The notes: generated by a model from the sequence alone, not told the origin. DNA of 64,000 bases from Clostridium brassicae (GCF_026738875.1 NZ_JAPQFJ010000007.1:108585-172584), one strand, 5' to 3'; positions 1 to 9,065 are shown, counted from the stretch's first letter. A program made the numbers and translations.

Positions 1-128
1 TAAGTATCATAAACATAATAAGTAATGAATTTATGGTGAAAATATTAAAACCTATATTCAATTATGTGTTAATATTAATCTTTATTTGGTGTATAATAAC
101 CTTTATAGTTACCTTCTTTAAAAGTAAC
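1..128 (+). CDS. Possible 3' end of a membrane-protein gene (partial)
   Basis: The frame beginning at base 3 is open from the window edge to a TAA at 126-128. It encodes about 41 residues with a hydrophobic segment (FNYVLILIFIWCIITFIVTF) followed by two lysines, typical of a last transmembrane helix. An inverted repeat (TATAGTTAC / GTAACTATA, 104-133) overlaps the stop. No family can be assigned from so short a piece, and a chance open frame cannot be excluded. Confidence 0.35.
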
Positions 129-236
129 TATAAAAATAGTACTGAAAAATATAGATGATTATATAATGTAATCTAATAAATATAATTTAATGAATAAAAA
201 ACATCTACTTTTAAACTACATACTTTTAAAGAAGAC

Positions 237-292
237 ATTAAATATCCCTAGGGGAAATTAATAATATAATTTTTACCTAGGGGATATTTAAT
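237..292. repeat. Inverted repeat downstream of ogt
   Basis: Arms ATTAAATATCCCTAGG (237-252) and CCTAGGGGATATTTAAT (276-292) pair almost perfectly around a 23-base AT-rich loop. It lies beyond the 3' end of the leftward ogt gene and may end its transcript, although no clear T run follows on the minus strand. Nothing else is visible between 134 and 354. Confidence 0.55.
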
Positions 293-354
293 CATTTTTC
301 ACATAAACTCACTTTATTATATAATTATACTTAAATTTTATTAAATTGCTTCAA

Positions 355-825
355 TCAATTAATATCATTTATATTTTTTTCATGTCTAATAAGCCACTCT
401 TTCCTCCAAATACCTCCACTATAACCAGTTAAACTGCCATTAGATCCAATAACTCTGTGACAAGGTACTAATATGTTTAATATATTTTTCCCATTAGCAT
501 TTCCAACTGCCCTTACTGCTTTAGGATTTCCTATGAATTGTGCAATTTCCTTATATGTAACTGTTTTTCCAAAAGGTATTTTTGTAAGTTGATTCCACAG
601 CTTGTTTTGAAATTCTGTACCATTCCAACTTACTTTTATTGTAAAATCTTTTCTTTTACCTTTAAAATATTCATCTAATTCGTTACAACATTTTATTAAT
701 AATTCATTTTCTTCATTAGGCTTTGATTCATCAACATACATGATTGATAAAATAACCTCTTCTGTTCCTTTTATTTCTATAATTCCAATAGGTGAATCAT
801 AGTAAACTCTGTATGTTTTACTCAT
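355..825 (-). CDS. ogt: Methylated-DNA--protein-cysteine S-methyltransferase
   Basis: Suicide repair protein that transfers the alkyl group from O6-methylguanine in DNA to its own cysteine, in the cytoplasm. The active-site motif PCHRV is present with the acceptor at Cys122, followed by the family signature GxLxGYxGGxxRKxWL. The DNA-binding winged helix (about 70-115) contains the expected VRAVGNANGKN. At 156 aa it has the usual size of the Ogt/MGMT short form. The ATG overlaps the stop of the upstream SdpI-like gene (ATGA), so the two are translationally coupled. All key residues are intact. Confidence 0.93.
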   Translation of the reverse strand: MSKTYRVYYDSPIGIIEIKGTEEVILSIMYVDESKPNEENELLIKCCNELDEYFKGKRKDFTIKVSWNGTEFQNKLWNQLTKIPFGKTVTYKEIAQFIGNPKAVRAVGNANGKNILNILVPCHRVIGSNGSLTGYSGGIWRKEWLIRHEKNINDIN

Positions 826-1172
826 TTTCTCTTTCCATCCTTATCAAATATTTTTCTTAAATGTACTTCAGTATATAAAACTAACCCTAAAGCTATTATC
901 ATAGAAAATAAATTAGATATTGATTTTGACGTATTTACCTTGTTTTTATATATAATGGTAACTATTGTTGAAAAAATTACACTTATAGTACCACCAACTA
1001 TCATCATAAGTGCAGAAAATCGATTACCTTCTTCCCAGACCTCTTTGTTTTTTGTAGAAAATGGAGATCTATATCCATATATACTATTTGTGTGATTTGG
1101 AGGAAACAACTTGAACATAACCCCCACAACAATAAATATTATTCCTATGAAGGAATTAGTAAGTATTGGCAT
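822..1172 (-). CDS. SdpI-family membrane protein
   Basis: Small membrane protein of 116 aa with three predicted transmembrane helices (about 5-22, 52-75 and 86-103). Between the first two sits the SdpI/YfhL signature GYRSPFSTKNKEVWEEGNRF, which matches the family's GYRTxxSxKNxExWxxAN. SdpI of Bacillus is the immunity protein against the SdpC toxin, but most family members have no known partner and no SdpC-like gene is visible here. It has a good AAGGAGAGG site and overlaps ogt by four bases, forming a two-gene operon. Family assignment is firm; the role is unknown. Confidence 0.8.
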   Translation of the reverse strand: MPILTNSFIGIIFIVVGVMFKLFPPNHTNSIYGYRSPFSTKNKEVWEEGNRFSALMMIVGGTISVIFSTIVTIIYKNKVNTSKSISNLFSMIIALGLVLYTEVHLRKIFDKDGKRK

Positions 1173-1445
1173 AAAAACCTCTCCTTAGCATATCATATTA
1201 GGCTATATTTTAAAAATTATTTATTTAATATAATAAAAATATTTTTAAATTTAAAATAAACCTTTAATTAACATTATATTTATATAATAACATATTTTTC
1301 TAATTTTTTTAATATTTTTCATCCATTTTTACCATTAAAAGTTAATATTAGTGATATGCTGTATAAAACTATCATAATAAGTTGTTAATAAATACTATAC
1401 TCCTATCATAAAATTAAATAGAATTTATACATGGAGGATTAGAAT

Positions 1446-1985
1446 ATGTACTTTAATTATGGTTTTTCACCTTACTACTGCCCTTATACAAACCAATTTA
1501 TGAGACATTCTCAAATGCCATCTGAGAATTATGCAACAGCAATCTTAAAAGGAGGCCCTTTGGCCCCAAATCTCAAAGGAGTTGTGTATTTTGTAGATGT
1601 ACCTTATGGTACTGAGGTTTTCGTAAAAGTAACTGGACTTCCTAGGTTTAAGCCTGGTACAAAAGATACTCAACCTATTGGACCTTTTGGATTCCACCTT
1701 CATAGTGAAGGATGTTGTGAAATTGGAGATCCTAATAATCCTTTTAGTTGTGCAAAAGGACATTATAATCCAACAAATCAACCTCATGGTAACCACGCTG
1801 GAGATTTCCCAGTATTATTTTCTAATGATGGATTTGCCAAAATGAGTTTTTTTACAAATAAATTTAAGGTATCTGATATTATAGGTAAATCAGTTGTAAT
1901 ACATGAAAATCCTGATGATTATAGAACTCAACCTTCTGGTAACTCAGGTAAAAGACTAGCTTGTGGAATTGTTTCTATTCAATAA
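1446..1985 (+). CDS. Cu/Zn superoxide dismutase-like protein, no signal peptide
   Basis: SodC-fold protein (179 aa), predicted to convert superoxide to hydrogen peroxide and oxygen. Every metal ligand can be placed: Cu ligands His84, His86 and His153, bridging His106, Zn ligands His114, His117 and Asp120, the active-site Arg170, and Cys173 in the usual disulfide position (partner probably Cys90, Cys91 or Cys102). Unlike secreted SodC or lipoprotein YojM it has no signal peptide. Its first 28 residues are a Tyr/Pro/Cys-bearing tail (YGFSPYYCPYTNQF), the kind of extension seen in spore coat proteins. It is monocistronic with a GGAGGA site. Enzyme family is near certain; a spore-coat location is inference. 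Confidence 0.88.
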   Translation: MYFNYGFSPYYCPYTNQFMRHSQMPSENYATAILKGGPLAPNLKGVVYFVDVPYGTEVFVKVTGLPRFKPGTKDTQPIGPFGFHLHSEGCCEIGDPNNPFSCAKGHYNPTNQPHGNHAGDFPVLFSNDGFAKMSFFTNKFKVSDIIGKSVVIHENPDDYRTQPSGNSGKRLACGIVSIQ

Positions 1986-2164
1986 ATATTAATTTTTAAT
2001 AACTAGTAACCAATTCCAGTAACTAACCTTTTAATTGATATCTCCAATTACTATCAACTATATTCATAAATTCACCTATATTTGTTCTTTTAGAAATTAG
2101 CAATTAATAACTAATATTTTCCCATGATATGTTATTTAATTACTGGATACTGGTTACTGATATT

Positions 2165-2617
2165 CTATTCTCCCATTACTTGAAATACTATCTCTCGAAC
2201 CCTGTCTCTTGTATCACACTCTATTAAAGTTAAGTTTTGCCAAGGTCCTATAGTTAATTTTCCATTTACAAAAGGTATAGTTATAAATGGTGATAAAAGA
2301 GCTGCTTTTATATGGCTTGAACCATTATCATCATGCCATGTATCATGATGTTTATAATGAATTACTCTTCCAGTTTCGTCTATATATGGAGAAAAAATAT
2401 CCATAGCTGCTTTTAAATCATTATATACAATTCCTGGCTCAAACTCTAAAGTTGTAAGTCCTGCTACTCCTCCTGTCGTAAATCCAGTAATTATTCCATT
2501 CTTGATATCTTTAACATTCAAAGCCTCATCAATAGCACCTTGAAAATCTTCTGTTACATCTATCATTCCCATATGTGCTTTAGTATTATATTGTTTCATA
2601 ACTGTATGTACTGACAT
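2165..2617 (-). CDS. YjbQ-family (UPF0047) protein
   Basis: The 150-aa sequence carries the YjbQ hallmark HHDTWHDDNGSSHIKAALL followed by a glycine-rich GKLTIGPWQNLTLIECD segment, both typical of this small trimeric metal-binding family. Some members have weak thiamine-phosphate synthase activity or complement thiE mutants, but the true substrate is not established. It stands alone between two oppositely directed genes with a strong GAGGAGG site. Family certain, function open. Confidence 0.88.
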   Translation of the reverse strand: MSVHTVMKQYNTKAHMGMIDVTEDFQGAIDEALNVKDIKNGIITGFTTGGVAGLTTLEFEPGIVYNDLKAAMDIFSPYIDETGRVIHYKHHDTWHDDNGSSHIKAALLSPFITIPFVNGKLTIGPWQNLTLIECDTRDRVREIVFQVMGE

Positions 2618-2880
2618 AAAAATAACCTCCTCTATTGCTTGCTAAACTAATGATATTATACCAATTCATAAAAAATTATCAAAGCTCTTTATCTTTTATT
2701 ATACTGCTTCTTAGCATACTATAATCAATTTACAATAATCCCATTTTACTTATTAGTATCCAGTTACCATTCACTAGTATATAGTTGTCACTATGTTATG
2801 CTTTTGGTATAATAAGTTAAAATATTTTTTAGTTAATTTAATAAAAACGCAATAAAAATACTTACGATAAGGGTGATAAG

Positions 2881-3852
2881 ATGGTTGTAGAAGTTTATCC
2901 TAATATTTATATGCAAGAAATTCCTTTACCTAAAAATCCTTTAAGAGCGATTAATAGTTATATTATTCTGTCAGAAGACAGAAATTTAATCATAGACTCA
3001 GGATTTAATACTGAAGAATGTAGAAATGCATTCATGGAAGGTATTAATGAACTAGGTATAGACCTTAATAAAACTGATTTGCTTGTTACTCATTTACATT
3101 CAGACCATTCTGGTCTTGCTGCTGCTTTAAATAAAGAAGGTGCCAAAATATATGCTGGTAAAATTGACGGTAAAATGATTAATGAAATGGCAGGACAAGC
3201 TTACTGGGACAAATTTGAAGGATATAAAAAACTATTTGATCTTGAAAAAGACAATGTATCTTTTGATAACCACCCAGGATATAAATATTGTCCCAAAGAA
3301 CCTATTGAGTTTATATCTCTTGATGAAGGTGATTCAATAAATATTGGTCATTACTCTTTTGAAGTAGTTAATATTCCAGGTCATACTCCAGGACACATAG
3401 GTTTATATGAAAAAAACCACAAATTATTTTTCTGTGGAGATCACATATTACACAAAATAACTCCTAATATAGCTTTTTGGGGATTTGAACAAGATATATT
3501 ATCTGTTTATTTCAACAGTTTGAAAAAAGTACATGAATACGATATAAAACATCTTTTTTCAGCTCATAGAAGCACTGTAGCTGATCACAAGGAAAGGATA
3601 CATGAACTTTTAAACCACCATGATGCTCGTCTTAATGAAATTATGGAAATAATAAAAGATGATAAAAAGTCAGTAAGAGATACCGCTGCTAATATGCATT
3701 GGGAATTAAAGTATGATACATGGGAAGACTTTCCTAACCCTCAGAAATGGTTTGCATCAGGAGAAGCTATGTCTCATTTAGAGCATTTATATTCTATTGG
3801 GAAAGCTGATAGAACAGAAGAAAATGGAATCTTATATTATAAATTAAAATAA
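2881..3852 (+). CDS. MBL-fold metallo-hydrolase
   Basis: Metallo-beta-lactamase-fold hydrolase of 323 aa. The di-metal motif THLHSDH sits near residue 70, the next ligand in NIPGHTPGH near residue 167, the bridging Asp in FCGDH near 188, and a late histidine in FSAHRS near 230. The last 90 residues form a winged-helix-like tail, as in the LACTB2/glyoxalase-II-like 'MBL fold metallo-hydrolase' group. The substrate is not predictable. It is followed by a hairpin terminator at about 3907-3955 shared with the convergent polyferredoxin operon. Confidence 0.85.
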   Translation: MVVEVYPNIYMQEIPLPKNPLRAINSYIILSEDRNLIIDSGFNTEECRNAFMEGINELGIDLNKTDLLVTHLHSDHSGLAAALNKEGAKIYAGKIDGKMINEMAGQAYWDKFEGYKKLFDLEKDNVSFDNHPGYKYCPKEPIEFISLDEGDSINIGHYSFEVVNIPGHTPGHIGLYEKNHKLFFCGDHILHKITPNIAFWGFEQDILSVYFNSLKKVHEYDIKHLFSAHRSTVADHKERIHELLNHHDARLNEIMEIIKDDKKSVRDTAANMHWELKYDTWEDFPNPQKWFASGEAMSHLEHLYSIGKADRTEENGILYYKLK

Positions 3853-3906
3853 TTAATTGACTATGTTTTAATAGATTGTTGATACTCTTTTAAAACATGA
3901 GCAAAT

Positions 3907-3955
3907 AATAAAAGTAGAGTTATCTTAAAATAATTTTGACAGCTCTACTTTTATT
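3907..3955. terminator. Bidirectional hairpin terminator
   Basis: Arms AATAAAAGTAGAG and CTCTACTTTTATT around a loop of about 20 bases lie between convergent genes. A T-rich tail follows on both strands. Confidence 0.7.
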
Positions 3956-3965
3956 TTATTTAAAA

Positions 3966-4805
3966 TTAGTTAGACTTAATATAAAAACCTTTTTCAATTG
4001 CTTTTGTAGGACATTCTCCCACACACTCTCCACATCTTATACATTCCATACTATTAGGTTTCTTATAAACCTCTATATTCATCTTACATTTTCTTGAACA
4101 CGCCTTACACATAGTACATTTATCCCTGTCCACCTTTAATTTATAGAAACTTATAGGATTAAATAAAGAATAAAATGCTCCTAAAGGACAAATATATCTA
4201 CAAAACGGCCTATATATAACAATAGAAAGTAAAACAGTAATCACTAAAATGGTAACTTTCCATTTAAACAAAAATCCAACAGTAGCCTTCAAGGATTCGT
4301 TCATTAATACTAAGGGTATTCCACCTTCTAGTGTTCCAGCAGGACAAATGTATTTACAAAAATAAGGATCACTCATCCCTACATCATTAACTAGAAACAT
4401 AGGAAGCATTATTACAAATACTAATAAAATAATGTATTTTAAGTACTTTAAATAGTTATTTACTCTCTTATTAACCTTGATTTTAGGGAATGGTATTTTA
4501 TGTAATAAATCTTGAATAAATCCAAAAGGACATAGCCATCCACAAATAAATCTACCAAATATAACACCCATTAAAGACATAAATCCAACTATATAAAACG
4601 AAAAATTATATTTTATACTTCCTATTACTGCTTGAAGGGAACCTATAGGACATGATCCTAAGGCTCCTGGACAAGAATAGCAATTTAATCCTGGAACACA
4701 CAATTTTTTAGAATTACCTTTAAATATACTTCCTTCAAAAAAACCTTTTATATTAGCATTAGTTGCTACAGTTGCAATTATTTGAGTTAAAGTCCTTTTA
4801 TCCAA
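3966..4805 (-). CDS. 4Fe-4S polyferredoxin membrane protein (NapH/CcoG-like)
   Basis: Integral membrane iron-sulfur protein, 279 aa, predicted to pass electrons across or along the membrane. It has a Cys-rich N-terminal stretch (CVPGLNCYSCPGALGSCP), several transmembrane helices, two CxxxCP loops (CGWLCPFG and CRYICPLG) as in NapH/MauN, and a C-terminal pair of ferredoxin motifs (CTMCKACSRKC and CIRCGECVGECP). The start is TTG, eight bases inside the preceding small CXXC gene, so the two are coupled. Operon context with a TlpA-like thiol protein suggests supply of electrons to an extracytoplasmic thiol pathway, which is inference. Confidence 0.85.
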   Translation of the reverse strand: MDKRTLTQIIATVATNANIKGFFEGSIFKGNSKKLCVPGLNCYSCPGALGSCPIGSLQAVIGSIKYNFSFYIVGFMSLMGVIFGRFICGWLCPFGFIQDLLHKIPFPKIKVNKRVNNYLKYLKYIILLVFVIMLPMFLVNDVGMSDPYFCKYICPAGTLEGGIPLVLMNESLKATVGFLFKWKVTILVITVLLSIVIYRPFCRYICPLGAFYSLFNPISFYKLKVDRDKCTMCKACSRKCKMNIEVYKKPNSMECIRCGECVGECPTKAIEKGFYIKSN

Positions 4806-4938
4806 TTCCTATACACTCCAAACATATATTAACCGCTTTTTTTAAAACTGTATTCACTTCATTTCTATATATTCCAACACCCATGAGGCATATACTTCCT
4901 AGTAAAATACCGTAAGTTACCACTTTCCTTTTGCCCAT
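4798..4938 (-). CDS. CD1871A-type small CXXC membrane protein
   Basis: A 46-residue ORF fills the gap between the TlpA-like lipoprotein and the polyferredoxin. It has a short basic N-terminus (MGKRKVV), one transmembrane helix (about 8-23) and ends in ICLECIGIG, the CLECIGIG tail that defines the CD1871A family of CXXC proteins in clostridia. It overlaps the downstream TTG start. The family's function is unknown. The CXXC at the end of a membrane-anchored peptide beside a thioredoxin-fold protein and a polyferredoxin points to a redox relay (inference). Confidence 0.8.
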   Translation of the reverse strand: MGKRKVVTYGILLGSICLMGVGIYRNEVNTVLKKAVNICLECIGIG

Positions 4939-4973
4939 ACTATTTTCACCCTTTATATATTTTTACTTTAAGT

Positions 4974-6077
4974 TTATTTTATATTTTTTACTAAATCTAA
5001 TGCTTCTTTCTTTATAGCTTCAATATTAGCTCCAATAATTGGTTTGCCTACTATATTGCCATTACTATCAACAAATATAAAAGTTGGAGTTCCTGTTATA
5101 GTTTTTAATATACCATTCTTCAAAATTTCATCTGGTACTATATCAATATATTTTACACCTTTTTTCTCAACAATGTTCTTAGCTACTTCTGTAGTTTCCT
5201 CATCCAGTGCATCAATAACAATTCCCATTACGTTTATTTTATCTTTCTTTAATTCTTCTTGTAATTTTTGAAGTTCAGGCATAGCTTGAACACAAGGACC
5301 GCAAGTAGTAGCCCATATATCTACTATTGTCAATTTGTTCTCTTTAAAAATGCTCTTATCTACTGTTTTGCCATGAATATCTTTAGTCTTAATATCTCCA
5401 ATATTTTTAACTCCACTATTTTTAATTTTCTCTTCCTCAGTTACTGCTATAGAAATTTTTATTGAATTCTTAAACTCTTTAATTGAATCACATATTTCTT
5501 TAAATTCTTTTTTAGAACTATCTGATAACCCCTTATCATCATATTGATCATTATATAAGAAATAGAATTCGTAATTACCTTTTTCTCCTAATTTATCATG
5601 GTTTTTAAAATCAGCAAACATCTTATCTTTTGCTGCCTTTGTTGCCTTATCTTTATTGAAAATAACTATATTTAATAACTTTTTACTCTTTTTTTGAAGA
5701 TCCATAACCACTTTCATCTGCTCTTCTTCTGTCTTTACTTTTTTCATTTTATCTTGTAATTCATTAACATCTTCCTTTGATATAAATGCAAATCCAACTT
5801 CACCAAACACTTCTCTTTTTTTATCCTCTTCTCCAGCACCACATGGTTCTGGTCCAAGAGTATTGCTTTTTGAAGCCTTTAACCAAGAATCAGGAAGTAT
5901 GTACTCTATTCCAAAGCTTTCAAATTTAACTATTTTTTCACTATCAATATTCTTTTTCTGCGTTTGTTCAGTATTAGTTTTATTTTCAACTGCTTTATCT
6001 TTTGAAGTTTTGCCACATCCTACTACAGAGAAACATAGAGCCAAAACTATAATTCCTGATAAAAATTTTCTTTTCAT
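4974..6077 (-). CDS. TlpA-like thioredoxin-fold lipoprotein
   Basis: Exported lipoprotein of 367 aa. A lipobox (SVVGC, lipidated Cys21) is followed by a Lys/Asn/Thr-rich linker. Residues 50-210 form an extracytoplasmic domain of unknown type, with a CG pair at 79-80. Residues about 225-365 form a TlpA/ResA-type thioredoxin fold with the catalytic motif WATTCGPC (Cys259, Cys262) and the cis-Pro loop TGTPTF. It is the first gene of a three-gene operon with the small CXXC protein and the polyferredoxin. Likely a membrane-anchored thiol oxidoreductase; its substrate is unknown. Confidence 0.87.
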   Translation of the reverse strand: MKRKFLSGIIVLALCFSVVGCGKTSKDKAVENKTNTEQTQKKNIDSEKIVKFESFGIEYILPDSWLKASKSNTLGPEPCGAGEEDKKREVFGEVGFAFISKEDVNELQDKMKKVKTEEEQMKVVMDLQKKSKKLLNIVIFNKDKATKAAKDKMFADFKNHDKLGEKGNYEFYFLYNDQYDDKGLSDSSKKEFKEICDSIKEFKNSIKISIAVTEEEKIKNSGVKNIGDIKTKDIHGKTVDKSIFKENKLTIVDIWATTCGPCVQAMPELQKLQEELKKDKINVMGIVIDALDEETTEVAKNIVEKKGVKYIDIVPDEILKNGILKTITGTPTFIFVDSNGNIVGKPIIGANIEAIKKEALDLVKNIK

Positions 6078-6277
6078 ATTACCACTCCTTAAGTCACTTA
6101 TTTATATCATATGTAATTATAATTCATAACTGCTAACTAATCTATTCCTTTACCTTACAAAATATGATAATAAACTTACAATATCGTAAGTTTGATAAAT
6201 TTTATCTTATTTGTTAACATCTTTAGAATTTTTAATTTACTATACTTTATTCGATTTCTAACCATTCTAATACTCCT

Positions 6278-6413
6278 ATTTTAAAGAAAATGGGGGTATT
6301 AGAATAGCACGCCCTGGATAACGGTTTTCCCTAATAACGACTTCTAAGAACTCTGTTAATAACTTTCAGCTGGAATAAAACTCTACCTGAAACCAAAAAC
6401 CCTATTTATAAAA
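6278..6413 (+). repeat. Structured intergenic element, copy A
   Basis: The stretch starting GGATAACGGTTTTCCCTAA (6315) and running through AACGACTTCTAAG, CTCTGTTAATAA and a TTTCAG...CTGAAA hairpin to CCTATTTATAAA matches, in order, the minus strand of 42.94-43.07 kb. The hairpin differs from copy B by compensating changes (CTTTAG/CTAAAG there). No ORF is present. This is most of the 384-base gap between the TlpA operon and the GerMN gene. Confidence 0.6.
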
Positions 6414-6420
6414 TTATTTA

Positions 6421-6454
6421 AAAAACAAGAAACTAGTTATCAACTAGTTTCTTA
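6421..6454 (-). terminator. Rho-independent terminator of the GerMN gene
   Basis: A perfect 12-bp stem (AAGAAACTAGTT / AACTAGTTTCTT, 3-base loop) is followed on the minus strand by GTTTTTT, immediately past the GerMN lipoprotein stop. Confidence 0.85.
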
Positions 6455-6461
6455 GATTCTA

Positions 6462-7556
6462 TTATTTTAATTTAATCGTTTCTCCATTTTTAAAAATTAT
6501 ATGACCAGATTCATAAGGCTTATTGTTTACTGTTAACAAAACTTCACTTGTGTTATAGTAATTTCCTATAGTGTAAGCAACACAGTTAAGTATATCACCT
6601 TCTAAACTAGCTCCTGCATTCATATCCTTAATAAAATCCTGTGACAAATCAATATATGAAATCTTACCTTCATTTTTTATTCCCATTTCATTTATCTTTA
6701 CATTCTTAGTAAAACAAGGTATTAACCCTTTCACTGGTGGGTTTTTAAGATTTTTTTCAAATACTTTTCTTATATCTTCATTAGTCTTGAAATTAACATT
6801 TATATATTGAGTCTTTCTAATAAAGTCTGTGTCTGTTGATTTTATATAATTAAACTTAATTTCTTCTGTTATTGCTTTATCTTTATTAATTTCTTTTATT
6901 TCAGTTATTACTTTAAGTCCTTTATTTTGTTTATCTTCATATATGGACTTTACATGTCCTATATCTTTAACATAATAATCTAAAGTTGTACCATTCTTTC
7001 CTTCTGTTTTTATTTCTAAAGCTTTTAATTTTCCTATCTTAGTTTCTATATCCTTATTAATTGCTGTAATACTTCTCTTATCTCCACTAGAAGTAGTCCA
7101 TATATTACCTACTTTTATCGGTGATTTAATCAAAATATCTTTATTCCCTTTGAATTCTTTTTGAATACAATTTTCTCTATGATAAACTTCTCCTTTAGAA
7201 TACACCAAAGATACTTCGTTTTCGGTTTTCTCTATAATATTTACAGAAGTTGTTCCTGAGGTTATTATTCTTAATTGCATTTTATTATCTTCAATGAAGT
7301 CTGGGTAAATATCTTTAGAAGCATATTCACTACCTGTCCCTTCATATTTATATTCTGTATTTTTAGTAAAAGGATAATAGTCAGAAGCTTTTCCTTGAAT
7401 TTCTTCTTTTACTTCTTCTTTCACTACTTGTTTTGTATTACCATCACTTTGAACTTGCTCTGTTTTATTTGATGTATTATTTTCATTTTTCACACTTTTC
7501 TGTCCACAACTACATAATACTAGAGGTATTGTAATTAATAGAATTAGTTTTTTCAT
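6462..7556 (-). CDS. GerMN-domain lipoprotein
   Basis: Exported lipoprotein, 364 aa, with lipobox VLCSC. Residues about 50-230 form a domain beginning YYPFTKNTEYKYEGTGSEYAS, found in clostridial sporulation/germination lipoproteins. Residues about 245-364 are a GerMN domain (VNFKTNEDIRKVFEKNL, then SYIDLSQDFIKDMNAGASLE and NYYNTSEVLLTVNNKPYESG), as in GerM, which B. subtilis needs for peptidoglycan remodelling during sporulation and germination. It is a single gene with a GGAGG site and its own terminator. The exact role here is inferred from the domain alone. Confidence 0.82.
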   Translation of the reverse strand: MKKLILLITIPLVLCSCGQKSVKNENNTSNKTEQVQSDGNTKQVVKEEVKEEIQGKASDYYPFTKNTEYKYEGTGSEYASKDIYPDFIEDNKMQLRIITSGTTSVNIIEKTENEVSLVYSKGEVYHRENCIQKEFKGNKDILIKSPIKVGNIWTTSSGDKRSITAINKDIETKIGKLKALEIKTEGKNGTTLDYYVKDIGHVKSIYEDKQNKGLKVITEIKEINKDKAITEEIKFNYIKSTDTDFIRKTQYINVNFKTNEDIRKVFEKNLKNPPVKGLIPCFTKNVKINEMGIKNEGKISYIDLSQDFIKDMNAGASLEGDILNCVAYTIGNYYNTSEVLLTVNNKPYESGHIIFKNGETIKLK

Positions 7557-7672
7557 TGTTATATCCTCCTAATATAAGTTTATTTATACTTATAAAGTAT
7601 TCAGTAACACAAGTATAGTAAAAGTTTCCTTATTAAAATATTACCACTAATATTGAAATATATGAAGTATTT

Positions 7673-8293
7673 TTATTTAAAATAATTTATCATTTTACTG
7701 TAGTCCCACTTCAACATCTCTAGTATAATTTTATCTCCTTGTTTTTTCCTCACTATTGCACATGTATTACCTGGCATCTTTACAATATCTTTTTCCTTTA
7801 AATTTTTTACGTTTGATTTTTTATTAATTTCCTCAGCTATCTTTTTATCCATTTCAAAAGTTTTTATATTATCTTTCCACTTATATGTTTCTGTTCGAAT
7901 CTCATAAGTTTTTCCTAAACAATACTGTGCTTTACCTCTTAAACTGAAAAAACACTGAAGATATATTTTCTCGTCATTATCATGTACAAAAAATAAACAA
8001 CTATCATATTCAAATATATCTTTTCCAAATATATCTTTATATTTATCTTTGTTTTTATTAAAAAATTCTTTTAATTTTTCTTCAGAATATGAAATAGCTC
8101 TTGGCATATTTATGCGGAATTCTCCATCTCTAATTTCAGTATTTCTCATAGTTTCTAAACAAATTTCTTTTAGCGGCTCTTTTAAATTCTCATCCATTTT
8201 TTTCTTATAATATTTCTTGCCTATAGCACCTATAATAATAGCTGTCATACAAAGTGTAATTACACCTGTTTTTAGTTTGGTTCTTTTCCCCAT
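7673..8293 (-). CDS. Unknown membrane-anchored protein
   Basis: I do not recognise this 206-aa protein. It has a basic N-terminus, one transmembrane helix (about 8-24) and a Lys-rich extracytoplasmic domain with no cysteine cluster or known motif. The frame extends back to a GTG at 8311, but GGGGAGAG lies directly before the ATG at 8291-8293, so that ATG is taken as the start. It is monocistronic, between the GerMN gene and a GNAT gene. Confidence 0.6.
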   Translation of the reverse strand: MGKRTKLKTGVITLCMTAIIIGAIGKKYYKKKMDENLKEPLKEICLETMRNTEIRDGEFRINMPRAISYSEEKLKEFFNKNKDKYKDIFGKDIFEYDSCLFFVHDNDEKIYLQCFFSLRGKAQYCLGKTYEIRTETYKWKDNIKTFEMDKKIAEEINKKSNVKNLKEKDIVKMPGNTCAIVRKKQGDKIILEMLKWDYSKMINYFK

Positions 8294-8432
8294 AATAAAC
8301 TCTCTCCCCACTGTAAGTCAATCTTTTAAAGTTATGCTATAACAATTCGATAATATATATAATAATAACCTAGTGTTTTTACATTATAATATATGTTTAT
8401 GTTATTTTCAAATTATGAGTTTAAAACTAAAC

Positions 8433-8978
8433 TTATTCGTGTTTTAGCATTGAATAAATAAGTTGGTCATATTTGTTTTCATTAATCCAATAATGTTCCC
8501 TCAATCTTCCATCTAATTTGAAATCAAATCTCTCTAAAAGTTTTATTGAAGGGAAATTATTTGAAGATGTGGTTGCGTATATCTTATTTAAATTCAGTTC
8601 ATAATCCTTGAAAGCTACTTCAATGAACTTATTCAACATAATACCACCTAACCCTTTGGCTCTATTATTCTTAGGTAAATAATATCCAAATTCAGCACTA
8701 TGGTTTCTTAGATTTAAATCAAATAAAGTTATTTTGCCTAAAGGTATATTCCAATTATCTTTTTTTACCAATACATAGATTTTTGATTTTTTTCCTAAAA
8801 TTGACTTTAATGTTTTACAGGCATATTCTTTAAATGATTTATGTGATGTTAAAGGTCGGCAAGTGTAATATTCAAAGTGTTCTTCTTCAATATTCCAATT
8901 ATATAATGTACGAATATGTTGTTCTGTCAATAAAAGCAATTGATACTCTTTATCTAATTGTTTAATCTTACTATCCAT
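8433..8978 (-). CDS. GNAT acetyltransferase, RimJ/RimL type
   Basis: N-acetyltransferase of 181 aa with the RimJ/RimL-like layout. A beta-bulge strand (AEFGYYLPKNNRAKGLGGIMLN, containing the acetyl-CoA pyrophosphate loop RAKGLGG) is followed by IYATTSSNNFPSIKLLERFDFKLDGRLREHYW, with the conserved N-x-x-S-x-x-L-L-E-x-x-F motif. The acceptor (protein N-terminus, small amine or antibiotic) cannot be told from sequence. It has a GGAGGAG site and is probably transcribed alone. Confidence 0.85.
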   Translation of the reverse strand: MDSKIKQLDKEYQLLLLTEQHIRTLYNWNIEEEHFEYYTCRPLTSHKSFKEYACKTLKSILGKKSKIYVLVKKDNWNIPLGKITLFDLNLRNHSAEFGYYLPKNNRAKGLGGIMLNKFIEVAFKDYELNLNKIYATTSSNNFPSIKLLERFDFKLDGRLREHYWINENKYDQLIYSMLKHE

Positions 8979-9065
8979 AATCTCCTCCGTATTGCTATTA
9001 GACTTTTTATCCTATGTCATTTACAAATATTTTTTATTATTTTGCTTATCATACTTAAAATTTTA

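Noticed and set aside
822..1172. SdpABC toxin-immunity system
   Set aside because: Only the SdpI-like protein is present; there is no SdpA/B/C-like gene around it, and the neighbour is a DNA-repair gene.
1381..1440. Sigma-K promoter upstream of the Cu/Zn SOD gene
   Set aside because: CATAAAATT and CATAATAAG are near but not full matches and lack a well-spaced AC.
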